NCBI GenBank assembly: GCA_015680685.1
Contig: MNCI01012628.1
Coordinates: 1,442,652-1,506,651, forward strand
Direction: 5' to 3'
Origin: Gnetum montanum
Taxonomy: Eukaryota; Streptophyta; Gnetopsida; Gnetales; Gnetaceae
DNA: 64,000 nucleotides
In this document: positions 44,990 to 56,572 of the stretch, in pieces
Position numbering within the stretch: the first letter of the stretch is position 1
Layout of the letters: each line of letters begins with the position of its first letter
The notes under the pieces: generated by a model
What the model was told of the DNA's origin: nothing
Databases searched by the model: none
What the model saw: only the letters and a program-made list of their open reading frames with translations
Program-made: the position numbers and the translations under genes

Positions 44990-46110
44990 TTGAGGTAGTA
45001 TTCTTATTATAAAATGTGAAATATGCAGTTCACATACTACAAATCTCACACATCCTAGCTTATTGAGACTAAAAAATGCATCATAAGTTATGAATGTCTC
45101 ATCTTCTATGTGAGAAAAGTTGTAGTTTTCATGTACCTAGGCTTGGATAGGCTGAAAATTCTTTACAAGCCATCGCATTTGGCATTTTTTAGCCTATATG
45201 CTAGCCATGGAAATTTCTACACTAGAGCAACCTACACCACCAGCATATAAAATTTGGACTTTGATTTTTTATGTTGGGCCTTGAATTTTTATGCTGGGTA
45301 ACATATGGAGGCAGTGTAAAAAGCATAAAAATATTCAAATTTGCTAAATACACTATCAAGAGTTACACTGAGCACACTAGAATTTTGTAGCAATCATGGC
45401 AAAAAATCAACAACACTAAATGACCTATTTAAACCAACATTGATCACATTGAAAGGACTTTTGGCATTTGCATTTAACTAAACATTGAGACTTTCAATGT
45501 AATTCATATCATCATAAGTCCATAACCATTTCATCTCCCAACTTTTGGCAATTTGCATTCAAGTTGAATACAAAGAAATTCAAAGAAATGCAAATATACC
45601 ATGAGTCCATAGTCATCTCCCCATCTACAGCATAGATCCAATGACAGAGAAACCAACAATAACTCTGAGGAGTAGAAACTTGGAACTACTAAAGAGCAAA
45701 GTCGATTGTAGAGCACACCCTACCAGCTAAATCGTGTTCTAAGCATTCTCCATTTGGCTCTTTGTGCATTCAAAGCATAGAAATTTGTACTCATTTGCAC
45801 TTTGTTTCTGTAAACAATTTTATTGTTTTAATAAAAAGTTTCAGTTTTATTTGCTTAGTGCAAATTTATTTTCTATTTTTCCACATTATAGATCTGCATT
45901 TGCAATTTTAATCATTCAAATTGGTAACAAACTATAAGTCCCTTGGTAATCAGCAATACTACCCAAGGTGCTTCAAATCCTTTTCTTGAGGCCCGTGGAT
46001 CCAAAGCTAAACTATTTCTTCTTGATATTTTTAGCCCTCTAGCACCAAATGTTTTAGGCATTATAGTTTCTAGCACTAGAGGAGGGTCTCCACCTAAATT
46101 CTTTACCCAA
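44990..46110 (+). repeat. LTR-like region of E2 (or shared with E1)
   Basis: Aligned by landmarks with 38770-40190 (see that entry). An AATAAA at about 45833 sits in a T-rich stretch as in E1. Edges are approximate. Confidence 0.5.
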
Positions 46111-46289
46111 CGATGTTCTACCTTTTCATAGAAATTAATTTGACCAATGCTTACCTACATTCTAAAACCTTTAAATTTTGCTTTGGCATCCTTTTCAAAG
46201 CTAGTGCAACCTTGGCACCCTGCAATTTTGATTGAAATTTTCTAAAGCCAACACTACCCTACAACTTGCCTTGACCTCTCATTTAACAT

Positions 46290-46720
46290 AAAAAATTTAA
46301 TTTTGGGTTTTTCCTAAAATCCAACGTAAAAATTATAACCTATTGTAGTATGTGATTTTTTTACTGAGTGTTGGGCTTCTACAAGCCCAGCATATAGGTT
46401 GTATCAAGATTAGGCCATCTTCCATTTTCACAATTAGTGTTGGACTTTTCAAAGCCTAGCATAAAAACTGTAGCAATCTACACTTTGTAATTTTAAAAAT
46501 TTTCCTTCAAGCTTCTCTAAAAGCTAGTGTATAATCCTTTTGTCCTTTTTAACTCGTAATTTTTTAAAAAAAATTTCTTAGACTTCTCCTAAAGCCCAAT
46601 GTATTTTTACACTATAGGCTATGATTGAGTGGTCATCCAAACCTAGCGCAAAAACTGGTAACCTATCCAGAACATTTTTACATTAAATTTTTGTAGCAAC
46701 CATTTGCAACATAGCCAGTA
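46290..46720 (+). repeat. Diverged tandem repeats in the E2 leader
   Basis: About six units with a period near 65-70 bp, each with a core like CTTCTAAAGCCCAGCATAAA: near 46302, 46370, 46438, 46507, 46579 and 46631. Similar AAAGCC-AACAT cores occur in the E1 leader. The rest of the leader (46111-46949) shows no gene. Confidence 0.55.
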
Positions 46721-46949
46721 TTCCCTACATTCCAAGGCATATAAAATTTAAAAAATTAATTAATTAATTTTTACCAATGTAATGTACAACGCTACCACTG
46801 TCACCCACACTACTCTTATAGTTGCAATTTCTGCCATATTTCATAAGCTGAGTCTTTTATACATTGGACAATCTAACCTACTAAGACTTTTAATCCATAG
46901 CCTACCTAAATCCTTAGTTAATGTCTTTTCATAGGTCAACCATATTGCC

Positions 46950-49770
46950 ACTCAACCTTACCTACATAGCCCCCAACTAGCTATGACCCAAAAGACCCAA
47001 TAGTCATTGAGCATAGATAGTTACTTAGGTAGAGGGGTAAGAACCCAAACTTTGCAATGATCAATGAGGAATTTTATAACTTCCTCTACACTAAAATACA
47101 AGTTGACCTCCTCATACCATGTTCTAAGTCTAAAACTAAGTGCTAGTTCAAAATTATACACCAAGATGAGAAATAATACATCCCATCACCCTAAGATAAA
47201 GTTCCCCTAATTGATTTTCTATGCTAACATGTTGATACAACTCATAGATTTTGATGAGTGGAGTAAGGAGATTAGCTCAGATGTGAGGTTGAACAAGAAC
47301 TGAACACCTTTGTTAGGAGCCTATTCCAACAATTTGCTCCCCAAACAACTATCCCCAGTTCTGCATCTCCTATGCCATCTGTGGGACAAGTTCCCCAACC
47401 TTCTTCTCCTCCTATTCATCCCACCATATTTGGGTCAATGCCCATTATTGCCACACATCAAGCTTATCCTATACCTCAATCTACTTCCCTATTTTCATCA
47501 ATGTCCTTTGCAAAAAAACATCACTCCACATGACCAACACCTATGGTGTTTACCATATCCAATCCCTTCTCCATCACAATGGGTCCCTCAATGGGACCCC
47601 AAACTACACATGCCTCCCATGCTCCCTTTCCCAACTTTATCCCTTAAGTTCCAACACAAGATTCCTTCTCTTTATTCAAGCCCCCTTTCACCATGATCAC
47701 CTAGCCTCTTCCATCATTACCATTACCCATAACATGATCTCAAGTCTTCCAACTCCTCCTACAACTATTTTTACAAAGCCCACAGCCCACAAGAATGTCC
47801 CAAGGCTTGGATCAAGCCTTTCAAATGATTCAAGACCTTACCAAAGAGTTATGAAAGCTCAAGGCTTCTACAACTCAGAAGATTAAAATAATGAACTTCT
47901 ACCAAGATGATCTCATTGGTCCTACCATCCCCTAAATTACTCTTCCTACAAGCATTCTTATTCCCCAATTCACCAAATACGATAACAAGGGTGATCCCAA
48001 TGCATACCTTACTATCTTCCATTCTGGGTACTTATTATTACAAGCTTTTCCTCACACTATTATGTGCATCTTCCCTATGTCCCTCACTAGGAAGGCCTTG
48101 GATTGGTACTGCACATTACCTAGAGGGTCCATTACCTCATTATATGACTTAATCTCACAATTCATCAATTGTTTCAAGTACAACTTGAAACTAGACACAA
48201 TCCTTAATCAACTGATGAAAATCAAGTACAGGCCTCTTGAACCTATCCAAAAGTTTATTCAATGATGGAATGCTTTTCTTAATGAGATTCTTGATCCTAT
48301 AGCTAAAATGCATCTTCTAGCCATTTTCAAGGGGATGGTCAATGATTTTATTAAGTCCAAACTTTATTACTTAGACCTGCAGTCCCTTAGCCAAGCTTTC
48401 TCTCAAACAAAGAACATAGAAGATGCTAGTAAAGCTAGTGGTAACCTAGTCTACATAGGTTACAAGAACCATCATACAAGGAAGGACAAGGATAGGGAAA
48501 AGTGAAACCATGTATCCCTAGCCATTTTGGCTGAAGAAGCAAAAACTACACAGGGATCAGAGATGAATCAATGAAAGGTCCCTACTAAAACTACTCAACC
48601 TTCATCATTGGGGGCCTCTACCTATAATCAACCTAGGCCTCACTTTAAGAAAAAAATTGATCCAAATACACAAAGTTTCTCTTGAAACCATCCAAGCTCC
48701 TTGACTAGTCGCTCAAATGTGGTCATATCTAGTATAAGAAAATGACTAAGAATGCCCATAAGAGGCATGATCGATTATGTAAGATCACTAAGGATCTCAA
48801 TGTAGCAATCAAGGATGATCCACTAGTGCCAAAATATCTCAAATTAGACCAATTCTACCACTATCATTAGTTACCCTATCATGATACCAATTTCTACTTG
48901 GTCTTAAAGGATGACTTCCAAAAGATGATAGACAATGAAGAGTTAGTGTTAGACTCTTCTAATCTAGCTAGGCCCCAAAACCAACACATGCAAGTATACA
49001 AGGATCAATTGAATGCAAATAATAGCTCTTACATAATAGCAGCATTCAACATTAGTAATGGCCCAAGACCTACTAGGAAACCGTTTGTGATTCAGGTACC
49101 TCCTCACAATGAAAGAGGCCCTTCAACTTTGTCAAGTACAAGGACTCCTTTTTTCATAAGGATACCATCACCTATTCCTCCCAAAGAGCCATTCATCATT
49201 AGAGTGACCCCTCCCACTACCACTAGGCCTACAACCCATGTTGACTAATGTCCTCCCATGGTGGCCAATGCAACAACATCTTCATAGCCTTATAACAAGA
49301 AGTCACCAACCAAACAACGCAAGAAACCTACCCCCAAGTCTAAATCCAAAGATAACAAGTAAATGAAGGTCTAGAAGTAAGTGGATCCACTGAAACCCAC
49401 ATCTCTTTGAGCCATCCCTATGAGCTCCAATGCTCAAACCACTTCAACTACTTAGCGTAGGGAAGACTATAAACCACAAGAAAAGGGGAAGGAGACCAAA
49501 CCACAAACATTGAAGCATGAAGTTCAAATCCTAGGTAGAATAGAGGAAGTCAAGGGCAATAAGAACAAAAAACAACAAACAATAACAAGGACTTCCTCAA
49601 TGCCATGGAATAGGTGAAACTGTCCTTGAAGCAAAAGAATACCTCTTTGAGCCTATATGCTCTAGTAATAACCTCCTCTACTCATTGTGAAGCCTTAGTA
49701 AGGATGTTGACTTCAATTCCCATTAGTGAGGACATTCCTACTAATGAGAAATCCATTCATGTGGTAATGG
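46950..49770 (+). pseudogene. gag: Gag of E2 with N-terminal part of protease (broken)
   Basis: N-terminus YDPKDPIVIEHR and NPNFAMINEEFYNFLYTKIQ, then a Pro-rich stretch (47345-47700). The capsid domain lies at about 47940-48450: KGDPNAYLTIFHSGYLLLQA, PHTIMCIFPMSLTRKALDWY, LDTILNQLMKIKYRPLEPIQ, IEDASKASGNL. This is the plant retrotransposon Gag pattern. Near 48860 comes QFYHYH and HDTNFYLVLKDDFQKMI, a His/Cys-rich segment that follows the knuckle in Tat/Ogre-type Gags. The linker HNERGPSTLSS, KPFVIQVP, KQRKKPTPK matches E1. The reading is interrupted at about 49770 by an insertion. Several stops. Confidence 0.78.
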
Positions 49771-51857
49771 TGTTGTTGATGCATAAAATTTGAACACATA
49801 AATGTCCGAAAAACTTGTTTAGGGAGACTATTGTCTAGGGCACCTCCAATATGGGTATGGAAACTTGGGAATAGTCTCAATTGAAGAAGGCCTATATGAC
49901 ATTTCAAAACATAAATCCAATAATATTTTTGGATTACGTAATGGTGAGATTTAAACATAACAATTGTTGGAACAAACCCAAAGCTTTAACTTGACAAATT
50001 GTAATAAAAAGTGAAAGCAAAGAAACTTTGAAATAACCAAAGCTTTTATCAGACAGCATTTCCAAAGGGGTAAAGTTCTTTTCACAAAACAAAGATTAAC
50101 ATCCATACTAGCTTAGATGGTAAATGAAACTTAACTTCAAACTGAACATTAGGTTCAGTTGACTAAGCTAAGGCTACCTCAACTAGTTGGTCTACATGTG
50201 TTTCCCCGTTGCCACTGGGGAAGGAGGAGGAGGTAACCATGGCGATGGTGATGGCGATGGTGCTAGCACTACTCATAGCATTGTTCAAACCCTCACCACA
50301 TGGCAAAGAGAGAGGAGATGGAAAAAAGGGAGAGAGATATGTTATCTCTTGTCACCCACTGCTGCTACTGCCCATTGTTACTACCACTCGCTACTACTAC
50401 TAGTTCTAGCTCACGACACCTGTGGTCATTCATTGCCATGTGTTACCTGCTACTTGTTGCTTGTTGCCATCTACACCATTGTTGCTGACACACACCATCA
50501 TTATGCACTTTCTGCACTACACGATTGCCACCTATAGCCCACTGATGTTAACATTGCCTACTCCACACTACCAAAGATATAGCTAAAGATCTTCCACCAC
50601 CCTTCCTCATTGTGTTGCCCACTACCATTGCTGGCCACATGCCACCACACTATTAATGTCACTCTAGTCATCCTAAGAGAGCCAGATAGGGAGCAATCAT
50701 ATTTTTTGTTTTTTTCCCTAGTTCCTATGGTTGCTGATGCTACTTTTTATAAGTAGCTCTAGTTGCTTCATAACATTCACCATGCTACTACCATGTTAGC
50801 ACATTCATCACCACCACCATGTTGCCACTACCACCACATTTGTCACTACCACCATTAACACATCATGCGCCAACTCAGGTAGGGTAAATTTAGGTCTTGT
50901 GGCATGAATTATTTTTCATTTTTGTGTTGTTGCATCTCATCCTGAAGGCCTTTATCTAATGAATCTTATGGTGGATTTGGTTATGGGTTTTGCATTACAG
51001 CAGGGCAACTATGAGTCAGGCAACCAAATGAATAATGTATGTGTAGAATGTCCTAAGGAGCGTTAAAGGAGGTACTCACAAATGTAGTACAATAAAACAT
51101 GCATTTTCTTCTATTAGAAATGCTGCATGAAGTTCTTGTGCATGCCACTAGGTTTCTATGGCAACAAATAGGTGTGCCCTTGCTACAATAACTGGAAGAC
51201 CAAGCGAAGGGGCCTTAAATGCCCTTAAACTCTCTATTTTTGTTGCTACTAAGTTCTCATTCTATATTATTATCTCTCTCCTATATTATTATTGGTTCTC
51301 TATTGTCTTCCTATGATCTGTTACCTATTCCAATTATTTTAGTCCTTGCTCATTTGGTTGGTCAGTGCGGCAAAGCATTTGTGGCCTTTTTCAAATCCCC
51401 AAGTATGTGTGCAAACATTTCCATCTAAAAAAATGTATCTTGGGAGTGCAAATCATGATTAATAATTATGGTTCTTTTCCAAGTACAAGAAAGGTGTGCC
51501 CTCTTTACTTTCTAACATTGTTATAAAAAAATTTAAAACGCGAACAACAGGGATAATGCTTGGAAAATCCAAGCAAGTAGTTGTTGATATTTGTAATGTT
51601 ACTTTAATAGGAACCATGGACACATCAAAACAAGTGTATAAATAATGAATTAATGGAAGTGGAAATCTTAATCATTATTTTAGTGTATTTATTTAAAAAT
51701 AATTTAAAATTTGCATGATACCTCTCATTAAAAGCACCCCTATGTATCATGTAATTTGTTTCAAGTAATGGATTCAAATCGTGAAACCATACCCTAGTCA
51801 TTAGACTTATAAGTCATGATCCCATGCCTATCATGAGCAATGTTGGCATCAAAAAGT
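49771..51857. mobile_element. Insertion of about 2.1 kb in the E2 gag-protease
   Basis: Comparison with E1 shows continuous coding there (HAMMV, then KVKTSPQNGKITRAPLF) but 2.1 kb of unrelated DNA here. The inserted part starts near TTGTTGATGCATAAAA and ends near GGCATCAAAA, so the two ends carry TTGATGC in inverted orientation. No transposase or retrotransposon domain found; CCACCA/TGCTACTA-type repeats occupy 50220-50880. It could be a non-autonomous DNA transposon or a solo LTR. The edges are uncertain by about 10 bp. Confidence 0.5.
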
Positions 51858-52566
51858 GCCATCTTTACCTAGGAAAGAAACAAAGTAAATTACCCTAATG
51901 TTTCATGATAGTGAGGTAAAGACCAACCCCTAGGATGGCAAAATAACAAGGGCCCCTCTCTTTACAACCATAAGAGCTGGGCAATATAAAATACATATGA
52001 TATATGTTAACGATGAAGAAGCAACCAATGGTATACCTTTTATAATTTTTGAGCATCTAGGCCCTTAATGAATCGTGGGTAGCAATGAAGGGCTCCATCT
52101 CTTTAGACTTCATTGCAAGCGAACAATTCCCCATATCTACCAACTTCTTGGTGGTGGAAGAGGCACCAGGATTCAATCTAATCTTGGGAAGGTCCTAGTT
52201 AGCTTAATTACAAGAAATTTCCTTTTCCATCCACCAAGAAATTTACCTACCTTACAAGGGAGGTGAAATAATCATACATGACAAGAGTGCGGCCTCTTTA
52301 TCAGTCAATAACATTGACATTGAAGAAGGGTCCAAAGTGGAGTTTCAAGAAGAAACTCCTACTATTAAGAGAGAAGTGAAGAGGTCCAATGGAGTTGAAT
52401 GAGCCAAGACCAAAAACAACCAAGCCATAAATAAAGCATGGGAAGAGCTCCCATTTAACATTATCAGCAAGTGAAATGGGGAGTATAGGATTGTGCAATA
52501 AAGGTTGTATACTTTCCCTAATCTTTCAAAGATAAACAATTGCACGATTGAGTACATCTTCTCATT
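51858..52566 (+). pseudogene. Protease part of E2 (broken)
   Basis: Continues after the insertion: KITRAPLFTTIRA, then NGIPFIIFEHLG where the active site should be, the Asp box being badly decayed. Then GSISLDFIASEQFPIS, TNFLVVEEAPGFNLILG and HQEIYLPYKGGEIII. It matches the E1 retropepsin-like domain residue by residue over most of this length. It ends in LYTFPNLSKI, as in E1, without passing into RT. Confidence 0.72.
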
Positions 52567-53257
52567 GAACCCTATGTTAGAATCGTGTGGCCTTTTTCTT
52601 ATGTCATAGCATAGTTTTACCCTTTAATTTACATGTGCCATTTTGTTTCACCATGCTTTACCTTGTTTTACCCTTATTATGACTACCTAGCCTTACTTGT
52701 ACACATTTTCATAAGGTTCATAATTTATGCACTTTCATGATTTATCTTTTATGCTTTTCTTTAAAAAAACATAAAAATTTAAAATACAAAAATATATAAA
52801 AATTCTTAAAACATAAAAAATTAACCAAGGCCTTAAATTGGCAATACAATCATAGCATTTCTCTTATCACGTTATGGCCTGTTACACTATGTTTTACACT
52901 TTTATCGCTTAATTACTCTATGTTTACATTTTACATTTTATTTCATTTTTTTCTTTATGACCTTACAACTTAAACATGTAGCCTTCCTTATACAAATAAA
53001 ACATAAAATACATTAAAAAATATACTAAAAATATATATGTAAAATTAAAATTTTACAACCAAAATATCCATGCCAACAACCATAGTCACATTGTGTGATA
53101 AAAATGTAAAAATAACAAAAATAAATAGTGTCCTATAACCTCAGTTGCACTATGCAAGAATTAAAAATAATAATAAAATGTCTGATAGTCCCCAAAGGCT
53201 ATGAATAACATCAACACCATAACTGAAATGACCAAAGATGTAACAAGACTAGTATAC
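52567..53257. other. E2 region between protease and antisense gene
   Basis: AT-rich convergent 3' region with AACATAAAA-type repeats, comparable to 42840-43583 in E1. No gene recognised. Confidence 0.5.
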
Positions 53258-54545
53258 CTAAGGTAAAACCCAAGGAGGAGGAGAAACATCACCAACATGA
53301 CCACTAGGGCCATTGCCAACACTTGAAACCTACACATAACAACAACATAAAACAAAAAATTAATTAGTAACCATTGTAGCCAAAACATAAACATAAATAA
53401 TAAGATAAAAATAAAATGCAAACTAAACTAAAAAATGTTAAAAATAAAAAATCTAAAATAAACCTATGTAGATTCCGGTGTAAGGTCTTCTAGGAGAAAG
53501 CTTAGAAGACCAAGCTTCAAACTGTGAAGAATTTTTTCTTCACTAATATTAGCCCAATCTATTTCTCCAATGTCTACTCCTATTACGATGTTCCTCTTCG
53601 TAGCATCTATCCACCTAGAAGGTTCTTGGGAAAAGGAGGTAGTGGCGACCTCTCTAGAAGTAGTAGTGATTTGAAGAGTAGGGGAATCAGACACTACAAG
53701 AGAGCCTTCAAATAGCTTGAAAGCATCCTTTACATTTATCCCCTGCACAAACATTTCAAGTTTTCAACTCTTCATAGCCTCCTCTACCTTCACTTGGGGT
53801 AGCTTTCTTTTTTTACCTTGAACTGTTGCTTATGGTCCCTTTGTTTCTTACCCCACTTAAAGATCCAAGCATAGTAATCTTAATAGTTTCTAATGTTACA
53901 CACCAATAAATCCATCTACATGTCCTTTTAAGTATTGCTCCTGGCTAAAGAAACCTTGTCATTAATGGTACTCTAGTAGTGTGACCACTTAATTTCCTTA
54001 TTGCATAATGAGTCTCTATTGGCTACATGGGCCTCTATAAGCTCCTTGCAATCTCTAAGGTCTTGATTTCAAATGTCTATTGCCTGTTTTCTTTCTCTAA
54101 AGCCACAACCCTTTTCCATAGGAATTCATTAGAGCATTGGCACTTCCAAGAAGTCCTAGCACATGAGAAGGCACATTCAATGACTCCCTTATATAATCTT
54201 TGTGGAACATTTTTCACATCAAACGGTAGTGTAGGTAACTCATCAAGTTCAACGTCACACTCAAGATCCCATCTAACCTTGGACACTACAATAACCACAA
54301 AAAAAACAAAAAAAAATATACATATGAATATACACATAAAAACAGTAAGAGACAAAAACAACTAAGAACACTTTAGACTACTAAAACCATATAGGCATAA
54401 AACTTAGAAAGTTGTAATAATATAAAACGAAACATAAAAATGCATAAATGGTAAAAAAAAAAAAAACTTAAGAAAAAATATGCTAACAATTCTTACCAAC
54501 ATTGAGAGCTATCTATTGCAACTAATTAACCATATCTTCTACCAT
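53258..54545 (-). pseudogene. Antisense three-exon gene of E2
   Basis: Exon 1, 54545-54497 (MVEDMVN...IALNV), ends GTTG/GTAAGAATT. Intron 1, 54496-54286 (211 nt), ends in a T-rich run and GGTTATTGTAG. Exon 2, 54285-53464, joins in frame: SKVRWDLECDVELDELPTLP, RLYKGVIECAFSCARTSWKC, VALEKENRQ, then KEIKWSHY, DYYAWIFKWGKKQRDHKQQF, VKDAFKLFEGSLVVSDS, VDIGEIDWANISEEKILHSL, EDLTPEST. It ends ACATAG/GTTTAT. Intron 2, 53463-53330 (134 nt), ends TTATGTGTAG. Exon 3, 53329-53258 (VSSVGNGPSGHVGD...), ends in TAG. Exon 2 has stops and one net 1-nt frameshift. The plan matches E1 exactly where both exist. No known domain recognised. Confidence 0.75.
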
Positions 54546-55112
54546 TGTGAAATCCTATTCCCAAATGTCATGGAAAACATCAAATATACATTATATTATA
54601 CATTATGTGTAAGGAGATAATATACTAAACGTCAAATATATGTAACATTCAACATTACGCGTAAAGAAAATAACAAGGAAAATGTAGAAGGAAAAAGAGA
54701 AAATGCTTTATTAATATGGAATAATGTATCTAGATCATACTCCAAGAGTGTTCCTTGGGATTTTCTTCCTTTGTCATCTATCCCTTAGAGGCAATCCAAC
54801 ACTACCACCACAGTTAAGCCTACAACTAGCCAAAAGGGATGGTCAATCCTCTTCTTGTCCCACTTCACTCAACACCTATTACTTGCCTCTACCAGCTCCA
54901 TAACTCCATGCTAATACAACCTCTATGCCCAAGTATAAATACCTTAGGTCAAACCCCTAAAGGTCACCTCAAGAGACACGTCCATTATTACAACACGCCC
55001 TTTCTAGTCTTCATTACAAATCCCCTTTCGACTCTTGTTATGATAATGATAACACTTGTTATGAAGAGACATCATCTTCATTATGCAACAACAACATTTG
55101 GGAATGGGGACA
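54546..55112 (-). repeat. G2: chromovirus LTR, minus orientation
   Basis: 567 bp, read on the minus strand from TGTCCCC (55112) to TTTCACA (54546). Same family as G1, with TATTTATACTTGGGC (TATA 54934-54941) and the shared GGTGACCT-GGxTTTGACCTAAG block. It ends immediately before the exon 1 ATG of the antisense gene of E2. The flank at 55113-55140 looks like a purine tract (AAGGGGGTTAGATTATAA in sense), so it is probably a 3' LTR. Confidence 0.78.
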
Positions 55113-55320
55113 TTATAATCTAACCCCCTTAGGTTTCATTCATCCTCGAATGAGTCCATGTTCACTATCTTTTTCTAGCTCCAATGCTTCTTTTATGATT
55201 TTATCCACCAATAATTTGATTTCTCCTTTGCGCTTGAAGTTGTACATCTTAATGTTCTTTTTCTTATTCTACAAACAAGATATATATGAGAACAATATAT
55301 GGGAATTTAAATATTACTTT
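55113..55320 (-). other. Purine tract and possible 3' end of the G2 element
   Basis: Minus strand: a short open reading near 55240-55160 (FKRKGEIKLLVDKIIKEALE) followed by MDSFEDE-stop and the purine tract before the LTR. This could be the C-terminus of a gypsy polyprotein, but nothing diagnostic is left. Confidence 0.35.
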
Positions 55321-56572
55321 CTTCATGCTTACCTCATTTCCTAAGATAATGACAAGAGGTAAATTAAAGATCTACCAACCACTAATCACCAATCCTAACT
55401 AGGGTCACACAAAGTGCAACTCATATTTGGGTTATCCAAGTGAAGGTAGGGCAAATCCATATTCCCAACTTGCATTACCCTAGATATTTACCTATCTAAT
55501 TCAAATATAAATTAAAAAATATGAAAATTATGAAAATCATAAATAAAAGTAAGGTTAAGATACTTCTTGATCTTGGTCAACCTTAGAAATTTATGAGAGG
55601 AGTTGTACTTCTACCATAAGTGTCTATGATCATCTTGTTTGAGGTGAAAGGGCTTGATCTTACTTCTTCTCAATTTCTTCTTTAGGTAACTTGGAAGAAT
55701 TGAACATCAAACCAAATATAATCTAGGGTCTTAATGAATAATGTTGTTGACCCATCTTCATTAATCATGGAAAAGTAATTATTGAACTGTGGTTCTTAAT
55801 GAATACTATTCATCAACATCATTTGTTCCTGAATTCCAGAATCTGATTTACCTATGTCAATGGAACTTTATGCTAAATTAATAGGAACATATTCTTCAAA
55901 TTAGGTTCATCTTCCAAGGATTTCTTTACATATCCATGTTTTAAGTATTGATAAACACTACTTCCAACTTTCGCATTGAAGTTTCTACAAAGAACAATTG
56001 ACACTAGATCAGTATGGCTTACGAATAACTTATTCTTCAAACTTTTATTTGTTTAATCAAGTATGCTCCTTAACATAATCTAACATCTGAACATGTTGAT
56101 TTTGCAATTAAATGTATGTTAACTACGCATATACATCTTTCTAATAAATAGATTTTTAGTATCAATGCCAAGGCTATGTGACTTCTCTGAAATCTTGATC
56201 ATTCTTTTTCTCCATGATTTGAAGTTTTGGGATTTCAAAAATCATATCTTCTAAATTCCATTTAAATCTTGTAACTCTACTAAGATGTGTGAATATTGAT
56301 ACTCATGCCAATCCAAGGCCCATGGTGAATATAGTAGATGTTATCTCTCGCTAGCTAGGGATCTTACTAGCACATTATATGTTTGTCACTTTCATTCTCA
56401 TTCTTGGATTTTCTCCTGGGTCATTTTTCGATAAGGGTATCATACACCTTGTTAGAACAAGATTATGACTTTCCATGTTATGTAGTATGATTTTATTACA
56501 AGACGAATTGATATACATCTTCTTAACCACTCTGGTTCATGAACTAATTCATCAATTAATTTATTGACTAAT
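55321..56572. other. Anonymous decayed DNA, no gene recognised
   Basis: About 1.25 kb of AT-rich sequence between G2 and the LTR of F. No motif, repeat or long frame was recognised on either strand. Confidence 0.55.

Larger units (their letters stand above)
44990..54545 (+). mobile_element. Element E2: gag-protease element with an antisense three-exon gene
   Basis: LTR-like region 44990-46110, leader with tandem repeats, gag-protease 46950-52566 (interrupted at about 49771-51857), about 0.7 kb without a gene, then the opposite-strand gene 53258-54545. A chromovirus LTR (G2) abuts the right end. The LTR region at 44990 could equally be the 3' LTR of E1, so E1 and E2 may be a tandem pair sharing one LTR. 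No RT, RNase H or integrase. Confidence 0.72.

Noticed and set aside
50187-50537. A 116-codon plus-strand frame in the E2 insertion
   Set aside because: It is built from GGAGGA/GATGGT and CTACTA-type repeats, two other frames are open over the same stretch, and no domain is recognisable.
53161-53421. An 86-codon minus-strand frame overlapping exon 3 of the antisense gene
   Set aside because: It is a different frame from the exon 3 reading that is shared with E1, and it runs through the T-rich intron, giving a run of hydrophobic residues that means nothing.
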